A stretch of DNA of 64,000 nt from positions 1-64,000 of the forward strand of contig NZ_JACSRA010000004.1 of NCBI RefSeq assembly GCF_014836335.1. Reading direction: 5' to 3'. This DNA is from Clostridium cibarium. GTDB taxonomy: Bacteria > Bacillota > Clostridia > Clostridiales > Clostridiaceae. The position numbers were made by a program, and so were the translations under genes. Below, piece after piece: positions 46,441-55,182 of this stretch. Each line of letters begins with the position of its first letter. Within the stretch, counting starts at the first letter, position 1. The notes beneath the pieces are model-generated. The model made no database searches and was not told the DNA's origin. It saw only the letters and a list, made by a program, of their open reading frames with translations.

Positions 46441-47478
46441 ATGGATAACATTTTAAATTTTACATTAGAAGAATTACAAAATTGGATGAAAGATAATAAT
46501 GAGAGTGCCTTTAGAGCTAAGCAGGTGGTTTCTTGGATATATAAAGAAATATGGGATTTCAATTTAATGAAAAACATCCCTGGTGAATTAAAGGAAAAGC
46601 TTAGTAAAAGTTTCTATATAGGAATTCCTAAGGTAATAGAAAAGTTTGAATCAAAGATAGATGGTACGAAGAAGTTATTGCTTGGATTTAAGGATGGAAA
46701 CTTAATAGAAACTGTAATTATGAAATATAAGCATGGAAATTCTATATGCATTTCTACGCAAGTAGGATGTAGGATGGGATGTAAGTTTTGTGCATCGACT
46801 ATTGAAGGAAGGGTTAGAAATCTTACAGCAGGGGAAATACTTTCACAGATTTTAGTAGCACAAAAACTAATTGGTGAAAGGATTTCCAATGTTGTATTAA
46901 TGGGAAGTGGAGAACCTTTAGATAATTATGATGATGTTTTGAAGTTCTTAGAACTTGTAAATGCTGAATATGGTCTGAATATAGGGCAAAGACATATTAC
47001 GCTATCTACATGTGGAATAGTTCCTAAAATATATGATCTGGCGGATAAAGGCTTGAGTATTACTTTAGCTATTTCATTACATGCATTTAGCGATGAAAAA
47101 AGAAAAGAGATAATGCCTATTGCAAATAAATATTCTATAAAAGAAATTTTAGATGCATGCAAATATTACATAGAAAAAACTAAAAGAAGAATAACATTTG
47201 AATATTCTTTAGTTAAAGATGTAAATGACAGCATAGAAGATGCTAAATCCTTAGGGAAATTATTAAGTGGATTATTATGTCATGTTAATTTAATACCAGT
47301 AAATGAGATCAAGGAAAATTCATTTAAAAGATCTTCGGAAAAAACTATAAATAACTTTGAAAATACATTAAAAAATTTAGGGGTTGAAGTTACAGTAAGA
47401 AGGGAAATGGGGAGCGATATTAATGCAGCTTGTGGACAACTAAGGAGAAGTTACATTGAATTGAGTTCTAATAATTAA
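46441..47478 (+). CDS. rlmN: Dual-specificity 23S rRNA/tRNA m2A methyltransferase RlmN
   Basis: This is a 345-residue radical-SAM enzyme that methylates A2503 in 23S rRNA and A37 in tRNAs. The Fe-S motif [10 protein letters not shown] (CxxxCxxC) is at about residues 110-119. QVGCR precedes it, [12 protein letters not shown] and [13 protein letters not shown] follow, and the essential methyl-carrier Cys is in AACGQLR at the C terminus. The ATG follows TTAGGAGAATAT. Cfr-type resistance paralogues differ in these motifs, so RlmN is preferred. Confidence 0.96.
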   Translation: MDNILNFTLEELQNWMKDNNESAFRAKQVVSWIYKEIWDFNLMKNIPGELKEKLSKSFYIGIPKVIEKFESKIDGTKKLLLGFKDGNLIETVIMKYKHGNSICISTQVGCRMGCKFCASTIEGRVRNLTAGEILSQILVAQKLIGERISNVVLMGSGEPLDNYDDVLKFLELVNAEYGLNIGQRHITLSTCGIVPKIYDLADKGLSITLAISLHAFSDEKRKEIMPIANKYSIKEILDACKYYIEKTKRRITFEYSLVKDVNDSIEDAKSLGKLLSGLLCHVNLIPVNEIKENSFKRSSEKTINNFENTLKNLGVEVTVRREMGSDINAACGQLRRSYIELSSNN

Positions 47479-47499
47479 TACCCAAAGAGGGGGGAGTTT

Positions 47500-48219
47500 A
47501 TGATAAGTTTTCTAAGTGATATAGGGATGGTCAGAAGTCTTAATGAAGATTTTGTTCACTACCATGAAGAAAATGAATATAAGATTTATGTAGTTGCAGA
47601 TGGAATGGGGGGCCATAATGCGGGGGAAGTTGCTAGTAAGATGGCAGCAGAAGGCGTAGTTGATTATATAATAGCTAATTATAACAGATGTAAAGCAGAG
47701 GTTCTTTTAAAGGAAGCTATTGAAAAAGTAAATCAGGAAATATATGTTCATTCTACAGAAAGAGATAATCTAAATGGCATGGGAACAACTATTACTGCAT
47801 GTCTTGTTAAAGATGATAAAGTAGTAGTTGCTAATGTAGGAGACAGTTCTTGTTTTGGAATCAAGGGAGCTAACATTGAAAAGATAACTAAAGATCATTC
47901 TTTAGTTCAAGAATTAGTTGACCTTGGAACTATTACTGAAGTTGAGGCGGCAAATCATCCCCAAAAGAATATTATTACTAGGGCTGTTGGAACTAGCAGT
48001 CTTGTAGAGGTAGATATTTTTGTCATAGATAAGTATACATATGACATATATTTATTATGTTCAGATGGTTTAACAAATGAGGTGACAAAAGAAGAAATAA
48101 TATCTATTGTTAATGAGGAAAAAGAGCTCATTAATATCTGTAACAAACTTGTTAATCTTGCTAAGTACAAGGGCGGCAGAGATAATATTACAGTTTTGTT
48201 GTTTGAAGGAGAGAGGTAG
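47500..48219 (+). CDS. stp: PP2C-type Ser/Thr phosphatase Stp/PrpC
   Basis: This is a 239-residue metal-dependent phosphatase that opposes the PASTA kinase encoded next. PP2C metal motifs are SDIGMVRSLNEDF, VADGMGGHNAGEVAS, MGTTITACLV, VGDSSCF, ITKDHSL, LCSDGLTNEV and GGRDNITVLL. All metal-binding Asp are present. The ATG follows AGAGGGGGGAGTTT. The prkC start lies two bases after its stop. Known targets in relatives include IreB, also in this window. Confidence 0.96.
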   Translation: MISFLSDIGMVRSLNEDFVHYHEENEYKIYVVADGMGGHNAGEVASKMAAEGVVDYIIANYNRCKAEVLLKEAIEKVNQEIYVHSTERDNLNGMGTTITACLVKDDKVVVANVGDSSCFGIKGANIEKITKDHSLVQELVDLGTITEVEAANHPQKNIITRAVGTSSLVEVDIFVIDKYTYDIYLLCSDGLTNEVTKEEIISIVNEEKELINICNKLVNLAKYKGGRDNITVLLFEGER

Positions 48220-48220
48220 T

Positions 48221-50203
48221 ATGATAGGAGAAATATTAGGAAACAGGTATGAGATATTAGAGCAAATTGGTGAAGGCGGAATGTCAATAGTATATAAAGC
48301 TAGATGCAATAAGCTTAATAGAAATGTAGCTGTAAAAATACTTAAAAAAGAATTATCTGGTAATGAAGATATTGTTAATAAATTTAAAAGAGAAGCTACT
48401 GCAATAGCTACTTTATCTGATAATAATATCGTTAATGTTCTTGATGTAGGAACTCAAGAGGAACTTAACTATATAGTAATGGAGTATGTTCAAGGTAAGA
48501 CTTTAAAGGAAGTCATAAAGGAATTTGGTAAGCTAAATTATGAAACTACCATAAAGATAGGAACGCAAATTGCAAAAGCTTTAGAATGTGCTCACAAGAA
48601 CAACATTATTCATAGAGATGTTAAACCACAGAATGTACTAGTAACAGAAGATGGAGTGATAAAAGTTACTGACTTTGGTATAGCTAAATCTGCTGATTCA
48701 GCAACATTAACTAATACAACTACAATTATGGGTTCTGCGCAATATTTTTCCCCAGAGCAAGCAAAGGGAAGTTTTGTAGATACAAGAACTGACATATATT
48801 CATTAGGAATAGTTTTATACGAAATGGTTACAGGAAAATTACCATTTGAAGCAGATTCTCCTGTAACAATAGCTTTAAAACATATTCAAGAGGAAGTAGT
48901 TCCTCCAAAACAAATAAATTCAAGAATTCCTGATAGCTTAAATAAGTTAATACTTAAAGCAATGGAAAAAGATCCAAATAAAAGATATCAAACAGCAAAA
49001 GAGCTTATTAACGATCTTCAAAAAATTAAGGAAGATCCAAACGCCGTTATAGATAAGGTTGAAGATGATAATGATGGTCGTACAATTGTTATGCCAGCAG
49101 TAAATCCAGCGGTAAATGATCTTCCAGAAAACAAAGAAGTTGATGAAGATGATTATGACGAAGATGAGGATTACTACGATGAGGATGAAGATGACTATTA
49201 TGACGACGAGGATGAATCACCAAAGAAGGATAAGAGTAAAAAGAATAAGAACAAGAAGAAGCTTATAATTGGTATTGTAGCTGCAGCGGCATTATTGCTT
49301 TTAGTTGGATTATCTTCATTTTTATTATTTGGAGGAGGAAGTTCTGCTTCAGCAGAAGAAGTAAAAGTTCCAGATATTAAAGGTATGACTTTAGATGATG
49401 CGAAGGAAGCTTTAACTAAGGCTGGACTAGTTTTAGAGGAAGCAGGAACAGAAAAGAGTAGTGAAAAAGAGAATACTGTACTAGAAGTGAATCCTGACGT
49501 TGGAAGTTCTGTTAAGAAGGGGGATAAGATCAGGGTTATAGTAAGTGCTGGTGAAACAAAGATTAAAGTTCCTGATTTAACTGAGAATTCTCTCGATGAA
49601 GCTATTGTAATATTAAAGAAAAGCAAGTTAACTTATGAAGTAACTAAAGAATCTAGTGATTCTGTTCCAAGTGGAGAAGTTATAACTACTAATCCAGCGC
49701 CAGGTACAGAAGTTGCAGAAAACGCTAAGATAACTATTGTTGTAAGTACTGGACCTGATATAAAGTATGCTAAGGTACCAAGTTTAAAGGGACTTTCAAG
49801 AGATGCAGCAGTAGCAGCTTTAGCAAAAGCAGGTTTAGAAGCAGATGTAAATACTGTCGATACAACTGATAAAAATAGTGATGGTAAGGTAATCAGTATT
49901 TCTAATCAAGCGGGAGAATCCCTAAAGCAAGGTTCAACAGTGACTATTAATATAGGTCAATATAAAGAACCAGAGAAAAAGAAAATAGATACTAGTAAAA
50001 TTTTAAGTGCAGGTATGTCTAGGGAAGCAGCTCTAGCAGCTGTAAAGGCAGCTGGATTAACTCCAAATGCTAATGATGGAACTGGCGCATTAGAAAGTTG
50101 GGATAAAGGATTATACGAAGAAGGTTCTTCAATTACTTTAAAATTTAAGCAGGAAACAAAACCTACAGACCCAAATCAAACTAATCCACCTAAACAACAA
50201 TAA
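48221..50203 (+). CDS. prkC: PASTA-domain Ser/Thr kinase PrkC
   Basis: This 660-residue membrane kinase senses cell-wall fragments or lipid II. The kinase domain (about 1-275) shows GEGGMSIVYKA, VAVKIL (ATP Lys), HRDVKPQN, DFGIAK and SPEQAKG. A very acidic, Tyr/Asp/Glu-rich stretch (about 305-330) and a Lys-rich patch precede the single membrane helix (about 346-368). Outside are three clear PASTA repeats (each starting VPD/VPS) and a fourth, poorly conserved C-terminal repeat. ATG 48221 follows GGAGAGAGGTAGT. An open frame extends 38 codons further but would overlap stp. Confidence 0.96.
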   Translation: MIGEILGNRYEILEQIGEGGMSIVYKARCNKLNRNVAVKILKKELSGNEDIVNKFKREATAIATLSDNNIVNVLDVGTQEELNYIVMEYVQGKTLKEVIKEFGKLNYETTIKIGTQIAKALECAHKNNIIHRDVKPQNVLVTEDGVIKVTDFGIAKSADSATLTNTTTIMGSAQYFSPEQAKGSFVDTRTDIYSLGIVLYEMVTGKLPFEADSPVTIALKHIQEEVVPPKQINSRIPDSLNKLILKAMEKDPNKRYQTAKELINDLQKIKEDPNAVIDKVEDDNDGRTIVMPAVNPAVNDLPENKEVDEDDYDEDEDYYDEDEDDYYDDEDESPKKDKSKKNKNKKKLIIGIVAAAALLLLVGLSSFLLFGGGSSASAEEVKVPDIKGMTLDDAKEALTKAGLVLEEAGTEKSSEKENTVLEVNPDVGSSVKKGDKIRVIVSAGETKIKVPDLTENSLDEAIVILKKSKLTYEVTKESSDSVPSGEVITTNPAPGTEVAENAKITIVVSTGPDIKYAKVPSLKGLSRDAAVAALAKAGLEADVNTVDTTDKNSDGKVISISNQAGESLKQGSTVTINIGQYKEPEKKKIDTSKILSAGMSREAALAAVKAAGLTPNANDGTGALESWDKGLYEEGSSITLKFKQETKPTDPNQTNPPKQQ

Positions 50204-50217
50204 TTTAGTTAAGTATG

Positions 50218-50247
50218 AAGAGTAAAGCTGTGTTGCTTTACTCTTTT
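50218..50247 (+). terminator. Rho-independent terminator after prkC
   Basis: AAGAGTAAAGC (50218-50228) pairs with GCTTTACTCTT (50235-50245) around TGTGTT, followed by T. Confidence 0.88.
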
Positions 50248-50337
50248 TAATAATCAATTTAGAATTATTATTTAATTTGCAATTATACTTGAAATTTGGT
50301 TATTATATATAGAAGGAAATATTTTTTTGGAGGTACT

Positions 50338-51207
50338 ATGGAAGGTAAAATAATTAAAGGTATAGGTGGCTTCTACTATATAAAAACAGCTGAAGGAATA
50401 ATAGAATGCAAAGCGAGAGGAAAGTTTCGTCATAAGGATATGAAGCCTATGGTAGGAGATAATGTTACAATAAAAGTAGAAAATGGAAAAGGTGTCATTG
50501 AAGAAATTCATGAAAGATGCTCAGAACTTATAAGACCAACTGTAGCTAATGTAACATTAGCCTTTGTTGTTTTTGCAATAAAAAATCCGGATTTAAATTA
50601 TGATTTATTAAATAGATTTTTGGTGTTATGTGAAAGTAATAATATTGAAACTATAGTTTGTTTAAATAAAGTTGATTTGGTTTCAGAAGAAGAAAGAGAA
50701 GAAGTAAAGAGTAAGATAAATGATATAGGGTACGAAGTGTTATTCATTAATGCCAAAAAAGGTATAGGAGTAGATACTCTCAGAGAAAGAATGAGAGATA
50801 ATGTTACTGTTCTTTGTGGACCTTCTGGTGCAGGAAAATCTACTTTAATAAATACATTAACTGAAAGAGATCACATGGAGACAGGAGTTGTTAGTGAGAA
50901 GATAGGGAGAGGAAAACATACTACAAGGCATAGTGAACTTATAGAAGTAGATAATGGTTTTATTGTAGACACACCAGGATTTTCTACTTTAGATGTTTCA
51001 TTTATGGAAAAAGACCAATTAAAGTATTGTTTTCCAGAGTTTGAAGACTTAAATGATTCATGTAAGTTTAGAGGATGCCTTCATTATAAAGAACCAAACT
51101 GTTCTATAAAAAAAGCCGTTGAAGAAGGTAAAATTAATAAACATAGATATGAATTTTATATAAAAACATTAGAAGAAATTATTGAAGGGGGAAAATATAA
51201 ATGGTAA
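50338..51207 (+). CDS. rsgA: Ribosome small-subunit GTPase RsgA
   Basis: This 289-residue circularly permuted GTPase checks late 30S maturation. An N-terminal OB fold ([26 protein letters not shown]) is followed by permuted G motifs: NKVDL (G4), [12 protein letters not shown] (G1), TTRHSEL (G2) and DTPGF (G3). A zinc knuckle with C...CxFRGCLH...C completes it. ATG 50338 follows TTGGAGGTACT. Transcription probably starts after the prkC terminator. The 3' end overlaps rpe by seven bases. Confidence 0.95.
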   Translation: MEGKIIKGIGGFYYIKTAEGIIECKARGKFRHKDMKPMVGDNVTIKVENGKGVIEEIHERCSELIRPTVANVTLAFVVFAIKNPDLNYDLLNRFLVLCESNNIETIVCLNKVDLVSEEEREEVKSKINDIGYEVLFINAKKGIGVDTLRERMRDNVTVLCGPSGAGKSTLINTLTERDHMETGVVSEKIGRGKHTTRHSELIEVDNGFIVDTPGFSTLDVSFMEKDQLKYCFPEFEDLNDSCKFRGCLHYKEPNCSIKKAVEEGKINKHRYEFYIKTLEEIIEGGKYKW

Positions 51208-51851
51208 TGATAGCGCCATCTATACTATCAGCTGATTTTTCAAAGCTTGGTGAGGATGTAGAAAGAATAGCAAAAGGAGGAGCTGATTGGATTCATATAG
51301 ATGTTATGGATGGGCAATTTGTTCCAAATATAACTTTGGGGGCACCTATAGTGAGAGCTCTAAGAAATAGAACAGATAAAGTATTTGATGTTCATTTAAT
51401 GGTAGAAGAACCAAGTAGGTTTATTGAAGATTTTGTAGCTGCAGGAGCAGATATAATAACAATACATTATGAAGCAGAAGTACATATAGACAGAGTAATT
51501 CAATTAATTAAATCAAAAGGAGTTAAAGTAGGAATTGCTTTAAATCCAGGAACACCTACATCTTTAATAAAAGATTTAATTAAAGAAATTGATATGGTTC
51601 TAATAATGTCAGTTAATCCTGGATTTGGCGGACAGAAGTTTATTTCATATTCACTAGATAAAATAAAAGAGATAAACGAGTTGAAGAATAAATATAATAA
51701 AGAGCTATTAATTCAAGTTGATGGTGGAGTAGGCAATGAAAATATTGGTGATGTTGTAAATGCTGGTGCAACAGTTGTAGTTGCAGGGTCTGCTGTATTT
51801 AAAGATAATAAAGTTGAGGAAAATATAAAAAAATTAAAGGATAATGCATAA
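51201..51851 (+). CDS. rpe: Ribulose-phosphate 3-epimerase
   Basis: This 216-residue TIM-barrel enzyme interconverts ribulose 5-phosphate and xylulose 5-phosphate. Motifs are [34 protein letters not shown] (metal and catalytic residues), [22 protein letters not shown] and VDGGV with a GSAVF phosphate loop. ATG 51201 is used, with GAAGGGGG about 10 bases ahead; ATG 51207 is a second choice. It overlaps rsgA and thiN at its two ends. Confidence 0.96.
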   Translation: MVMIAPSILSADFSKLGEDVERIAKGGADWIHIDVMDGQFVPNITLGAPIVRALRNRTDKVFDVHLMVEEPSRFIEDFVAAGADIITIHYEAEVHIDRVIQLIKSKGVKVGIALNPGTPTSLIKDLIKEIDMVLIMSVNPGFGGQKFISYSLDKIKEINELKNKYNKELLIQVDGGVGNENIGDVVNAGATVVVAGSAVFKDNKVEENIKKLKDNA

Positions 51852-52486
51852 TGAGAGCTATAGTAGTAAGTGGAGGCTATAAACCTTCAAAAGAACTTTT
51901 ATTTAGTTACCTTAAAGAAGAAGATATAATTATTGGAGTAGATAAAGGGTGCAATTGTTTATATGATTATGGAATAAAACCTGATATAATTCTAGGAGAT
52001 TTTGATTCTGCGAAGAAGGAAGTAATAGAAAGTTTTAAGATTGGTGGAAGTAAAGTTCTAACCTTTAATCCTGAAAAAGATTATACAGATACTGATTTAG
52101 GCTATGAGAAAGCAAAAGAAGAAGGAGCTGACGAAATACTATTATTTGGAGCTACAGGCAGTCGTGTTGATCATATGCTTGGTAATGTTGGAATTTTATT
52201 AAAAGCACTAAGAGAGAAGATTAAAGTAGAAATTATAGATGATTGTAATAGAATTTTTTTAATAGATAAAGAAACTAGTATAAAAGGAAGTTATGGTGAT
52301 ACTATAAGTTTTCATGCACTTTCGGATACTGTGAAAAACGTTAATATAAGAGATGCTAAATATAAGTTGACTAATTATGATATAACTTTATTGGAGCCAA
52401 GAGCTATATGCAATGAATTTTTAAATAGTGATATTAAAATATCATTTGATTCAGGAATTATTATGGTAATTTTCCCTTTAGATTAG
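51851..52486 (+). CDS. thiN: Thiamine diphosphokinase
   Basis: This is a 211-residue kinase that makes thiamine diphosphate from thiamine and ATP. Key motifs are GVDKGCNCLYDYGIKPDIILGDFDSAKKE (metal Asp), the phosphate-binding PEKDYTDTDLGYEKA and GATGSRVDHMLGNVGIL. The start overlaps the rpe stop (TAATG). The rsgA-rpe-thiN-spoVM-rpmB order is widely conserved in Firmicutes. Confidence 0.94.
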   Translation: MRAIVVSGGYKPSKELLFSYLKEEDIIIGVDKGCNCLYDYGIKPDIILGDFDSAKKEVIESFKIGGSKVLTFNPEKDYTDTDLGYEKAKEEGADEILLFGATGSRVDHMLGNVGILLKALREKIKVEIIDDCNRIFLIDKETSIKGSYGDTISFHALSDTVKNVNIRDAKYKLTNYDITLLEPRAICNEFLNSDIKISFDSGIIMVIFPLD

Positions 52487-52565
52487 AAATTATTAACATA
52501 AAATGTATCTTAGTTATATATATTATAATAAAGATATTTTTTATTAATTGATTTATGGGGGTATT

Positions 52566-52637
52566 ATGAAAATATTTGCTATTAAGTTACCTAAATTCTT
52601 ATCAAAATTTATTAGGTTTTTTATAAGAAAAAAGTAA
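52566..52637 (+). CDS. spoVM: Stage V sporulation protein M (23-residue peptide)
   Basis: This short ORF encodes 23 residues beginning MKIFAIKLPKFLSKFI and ending in basic residues. It matches the SpoVM pattern of the Bacillus peptide (IKLPKFL with a central Pro and an amphipathic helix rich in Lys/Arg and Phe/Ile). SpoVM recognises the convex forespore membrane and anchors SpoIVA. The position between thiN and rpmB is exactly that of spoVM in Bacillus. GGGGG lies four bases before the ATG. A terminator follows. It is too short for most gene callers. Confidence 0.88.
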   Translation: MKIFAIKLPKFLSKFIRFFIRKK

Positions 52638-52653
52638 ACTACATAAAATAAAT

Positions 52654-52691
52654 AAAATCTTGAGATATATTTAGTCTCAAGATTTTTTTGT
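52654..52691 (+). terminator. Rho-independent terminator after spoVM
   Basis: AAAATCTTGAGA (52654-52665) pairs with TCTCAAGATTTT (52675-52686), followed by a T run. Confidence 0.9.
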
Positions 52692-52695
52692 AAAT

Positions 52696-52723
52696 AAAAA
52701 AATGCATTATAAATGCATTTTTC
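52696..52723 (-). terminator. Terminator after rpmB
   Basis: AAAAATGCATT and AATGCATTTTT form an 11-base inverted repeat around a 3-base loop. On the minus strand it lies just after rpmB and is followed by a long T tract. Confidence 0.75.
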
Positions 52724-52732
52724 TATTTGAAC

Positions 52733-52924
52733 TTATATTGCTCTTTGAACCTTACCAGATCTTAAGCATCTTGTACAAACGTGAACTGTTTTTGGTGTTC
52801 CGTTAACTAAAGCTTTTACTCTCTTTATGTTAGGAGCCCAAGTTCTCTTTGATTGACGATGTGAATGGCTGAATTGTACTCCAGATACAACGCCTTTATT
52901 ACATATCTCGCATCTTCTTGACAC
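52733..52924 (-). CDS. rpmB: 50S ribosomal protein L28
   Basis: This is a 63-residue ribosomal protein. SRRCEICNKGVVSGVQFSHSHRQSKRTW and KRVKALVNGTPKTVHVCTRCLRSGKVQRA are the L28 signature. Two CxxC pairs (CEIC and CTRC) indicate the zinc-binding form. The GTG start is about nine bases from AAGGAGGTG. It is transcribed opposite to its neighbours from its own promoter. Confidence 0.97.
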   Translation of the reverse strand: MSRRCEICNKGVVSGVQFSHSHRQSKRTWAPNIKRVKALVNGTPKTVHVCTRCLRSGKVQRAI

Positions 52925-52978
52925 TTGAAAACACCTCCTTATTTAATGAAGATAATTCTCTTCAATAGGACAATAAAA

Positions 52979-53008
52979 ATTTTAACACAATAAGTATAAA
53001 AAAATCAA
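52979..53008 (-). promoter_or_regulatory. Sigma-A promoter of rpmB
   Basis: On the minus strand TTGATT (53008-53003) is followed after 18 bases by TAAAAT (52984-52979). It is correctly placed about 50 bases before the rpmB start. Confidence 0.6.
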
Positions 53009-53058
53009 GTGAAATATAAAATAATTTGAGGTATTATTTTAATATTAATAGATAAATC

Positions 53059-53087
53059 TTGAATATTATAAATTTCTAAGCTAAAAT
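53059..53087 (+). promoter_or_regulatory. Sigma-A promoter of yloU-fakA
   Basis: TTGAAT (53059-53064), 17 bases, then TAAAAT (53082-53087), five of six matches each. RNA would begin near 53094. Confidence 0.6.
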
Positions 53088-53119
53088 AGAAGATATGGAA
53101 AGAAAGAGGAGGAGTTGTA

Positions 53120-53470
53120 ATGGTTGGATTTTCAAAAGAAAATGGAGATATACATTACTCTGATGAGGTCTTAGCTAAGATAGTTGGATTATCGACTATG
53201 GAATGCTATGGTGTAGTAGGGATGGTATCCAAAAATGCTGGAGAAGGTTTTTGGGAACTTATGAGAGTTGAGAATTTAAGTAAGGGAGTAAAAATATCAC
53301 TTACTGAGGGAGATAGATTATGTATTGAATTATTTGTAATGGTGGAATACGGAACTAAAATTTCTGTGATAGCTAACAATATAATTCAAAAAGTTCGTTA
53401 TAGCGTTGAAAACTTTACGGGGCTAAAAGTTTCATCAATAACAGTAAATGTGCAAGCGGTAAGAGTCTAG
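53120..53470 (+). CDS. yloU: Asp23/Gls24 family envelope stress protein (YloU)
   Basis: This is a 116-residue DUF322/Asp23 family protein, with HYSDEVLAKIVGLSTMECYGVVGMVSK at the N terminus and ELFVMVEYGTKISVIANNIIQKVRYSVENFTGLKVSSITVNVQAV at the C terminus. Family members are abundant stress- or envelope-associated proteins; the exact role of YloU is unclear. The ATG follows AGAGGAGGAGTTGTA. It is nine bases before fakA, as in Bacillus yloU-yloV. Confidence 0.93.
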   Translation: MVGFSKENGDIHYSDEVLAKIVGLSTMECYGVVGMVSKNAGEGFWELMRVENLSKGVKISLTEGDRLCIELFVMVEYGTKISVIANNIIQKVRYSVENFTGLKVSSITVNVQAVRV

Positions 53471-53479
53471 GAGGTAATG

Positions 53480-55120
53480 ATGGAATATAAATCAATTAAT
53501 GGCCGTGATTTTTATAACATGGTTGTAAATGCTAGTAATAGATTGTCAGAGGAAAGTGATTTTGTTAATGCGCTAAATGTCTTTCCAGTGCCTGATGGGG
53601 ATACAGGAACAAATATGTCAATGACATTTAAAGCTGCAGTGAAAGAGATAGAAAACTTGAACTCAACATCTATTGGGGAAGTTTCAAAGGTACTTGCAAA
53701 AGGTGCTCTAATGGGAGCAAGAGGTAATTCTGGTGTAATTTTATCTCAAATACTTAGAGGAATTTCAAAGGGATTAGAAGGCCTTAATGAAGCAGATGCA
53801 GGTCAAATGATAGCAGCCCTAAAGCAAGGATCAAACGCTGCATATAAGGCAGTAATGAGACCTACAGAAGGTACAATTCTTTCAGTAATTAGAGCAACAG
53901 CTGAAGCTGGACTTGAAAGTAATAAAGTAGATGTGGCAGAACTTATGGAAGAAGTGACAAAAGCTGCAAAGGTAATGCTTGATAAGACACCAGATTTGTT
54001 GCCAGCTTTAAAGAAGGCTAAGGTTGTTGACTCTGGCGGAATGGGGCTATATATTATATTACAGGGGATGACAGCTGCTCTTAAAGAAGGGATACAAGCG
54101 GAAATAAAAGATATAAACATATCTTCTGGAGGAGTTGTTGGAGCACAAGTAACTTCTGATGCAGATATTAAATTTGGATATTGTACTGAATTTATTATAT
54201 TAGGCGATGCTAATAAGGCAAAAAAATTCCAAGATGAAATAGAACATTTAGGTGATTCTATGATAGTTGTTGGTTATGAAGATGTAATTAAGGTTCATAT
54301 TCATACAAATGATCCAGGAAATGTGTTATCAAAAGCAGTAAAGCTTGGGGAACTTTCAAAAATAAAAATAGATAATATGAGAGAGGAACATAGAGAACTT
54401 TTACTTAGTGAGCAAGAGATAAAAGAAAATACTGAAGTAAAAGAAGAGATAGCAGCTGAGGCTAAAAAATATGCTTTTGTTACTGTTGCTATGGGAAGCG
54501 GAATTACAAACATATTTAAAGATCTTGGAGTAGATTATGTCATTGAAGGTGGTCAAACAATGAACCCTTCAACACAAGATATGCTTGAATGTATAAATAA
54601 GCTTAATGCTGAACATATATTTATATTGCCAAATAATAAAAATATTATTATGGCAGCATCTCAAGCAGCTGAAATAACTGATAAAGATGTTAGAGTTATT
54701 CCAACTACATCAATACAGCAAGGAATAACATGTGTTACTATGTTTAATGGTGATGCTGATGTTGATGATAATGAAGCAGAACTTAAAGAAATTATGAAAT
54801 CTGTTAAAACTGGATCTATTACATATGCTGTAAGAGATACAGAAATAGATGGACTTGAGATTAAAGAGAATAATATTCTTGGATTAGTTGAAGGCAAGAT
54901 TAAGGAAGTTGGAGAAGATAAGTTTGAAGTTTCTGAAAAAGTACTTGCAGATATAATAGATGAAGATAGTGAACTTATAACTTTATTCTATGGTAAGGAT
55001 GTTAGTGAAGATGAAGTAAATAGTTTTGTTTCAAGACTAGAAGAAAAGTATGAGAATTTGGATATTCAATGCTACAAGGGTGATCAGCCTTTATATTACT
55101 TCTTAATGGCTGTAGAATAA
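53480..55120 (+). CDS. fakA: DAK2-domain fatty acid kinase subunit FakA (YloV)
   Basis: This is an ATP-binding subunit of about 546 residues that phosphorylates exogenous fatty acids bound to FakB. The N-terminal DhaL/DAK2 domain holds the ATP/Mg motif FPVPDGDTGTNMSMT (residues about 35-50) and GARGNSGVILSQILRGISKGL. The middle domain has KVVDSGGMGLYIILQGM and FGYCTEFIIL. The C-terminal DegV-like-fold DUF1949-type portion completes the YloV family architecture. ATG 53480 gives better SD spacing (TAGGAGGTA) than ATG 53477. It is followed by a terminator. Confidence 0.92.
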   Translation: MEYKSINGRDFYNMVVNASNRLSEESDFVNALNVFPVPDGDTGTNMSMTFKAAVKEIENLNSTSIGEVSKVLAKGALMGARGNSGVILSQILRGISKGLEGLNEADAGQMIAALKQGSNAAYKAVMRPTEGTILSVIRATAEAGLESNKVDVAELMEEVTKAAKVMLDKTPDLLPALKKAKVVDSGGMGLYIILQGMTAALKEGIQAEIKDINISSGGVVGAQVTSDADIKFGYCTEFIILGDANKAKKFQDEIEHLGDSMIVVGYEDVIKVHIHTNDPGNVLSKAVKLGELSKIKIDNMREEHRELLLSEQEIKENTEVKEEIAAEAKKYAFVTVAMGSGITNIFKDLGVDYVIEGGQTMNPSTQDMLECINKLNAEHIFILPNNKNIIMAASQAAEITDKDVRVIPTTSIQQGITCVTMFNGDADVDDNEAELKEIMKSVKTGSITYAVRDTEIDGLEIKENNILGLVEGKIKEVGEDKFEVSEKVLADIIDEDSELITLFYGKDVSEDEVNSFVSRLEEKYENLDIQCYKGDQPLYYFLMAVE

Positions 55121-55138
55121 AATCAGTATAAATATACG

Positions 55139-55161
55139 AAAAAGCACCTTTGGTGCTTTTT
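55139..55161 (+). terminator. Rho-independent terminator after fakA
   Basis: AAAAAGCACC (55139-55148) pairs perfectly with GGTGCTTTTT (55152-55161) around TTT. The T run belongs to the 3' arm. It ends about 20 bases before the recG start, so recG may depend partly on read-through. Confidence 0.8.
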
Positions 55162-55182
55162 GTGTTTTGGAGGAGAAAAAGT

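Noticed and set aside
48107..48220. Upstream in-frame extension of prkC
   Set aside because: It overlaps stp by over 100 bases; the normal kinase N terminus and a good SD are at 48221.
49198..49626. Minus-strand 142-codon frame inside prkC
   Set aside because: It is antisense to the Lys/Asp-rich linker and PASTA region; Ser/Phe richness is a codon artefact.
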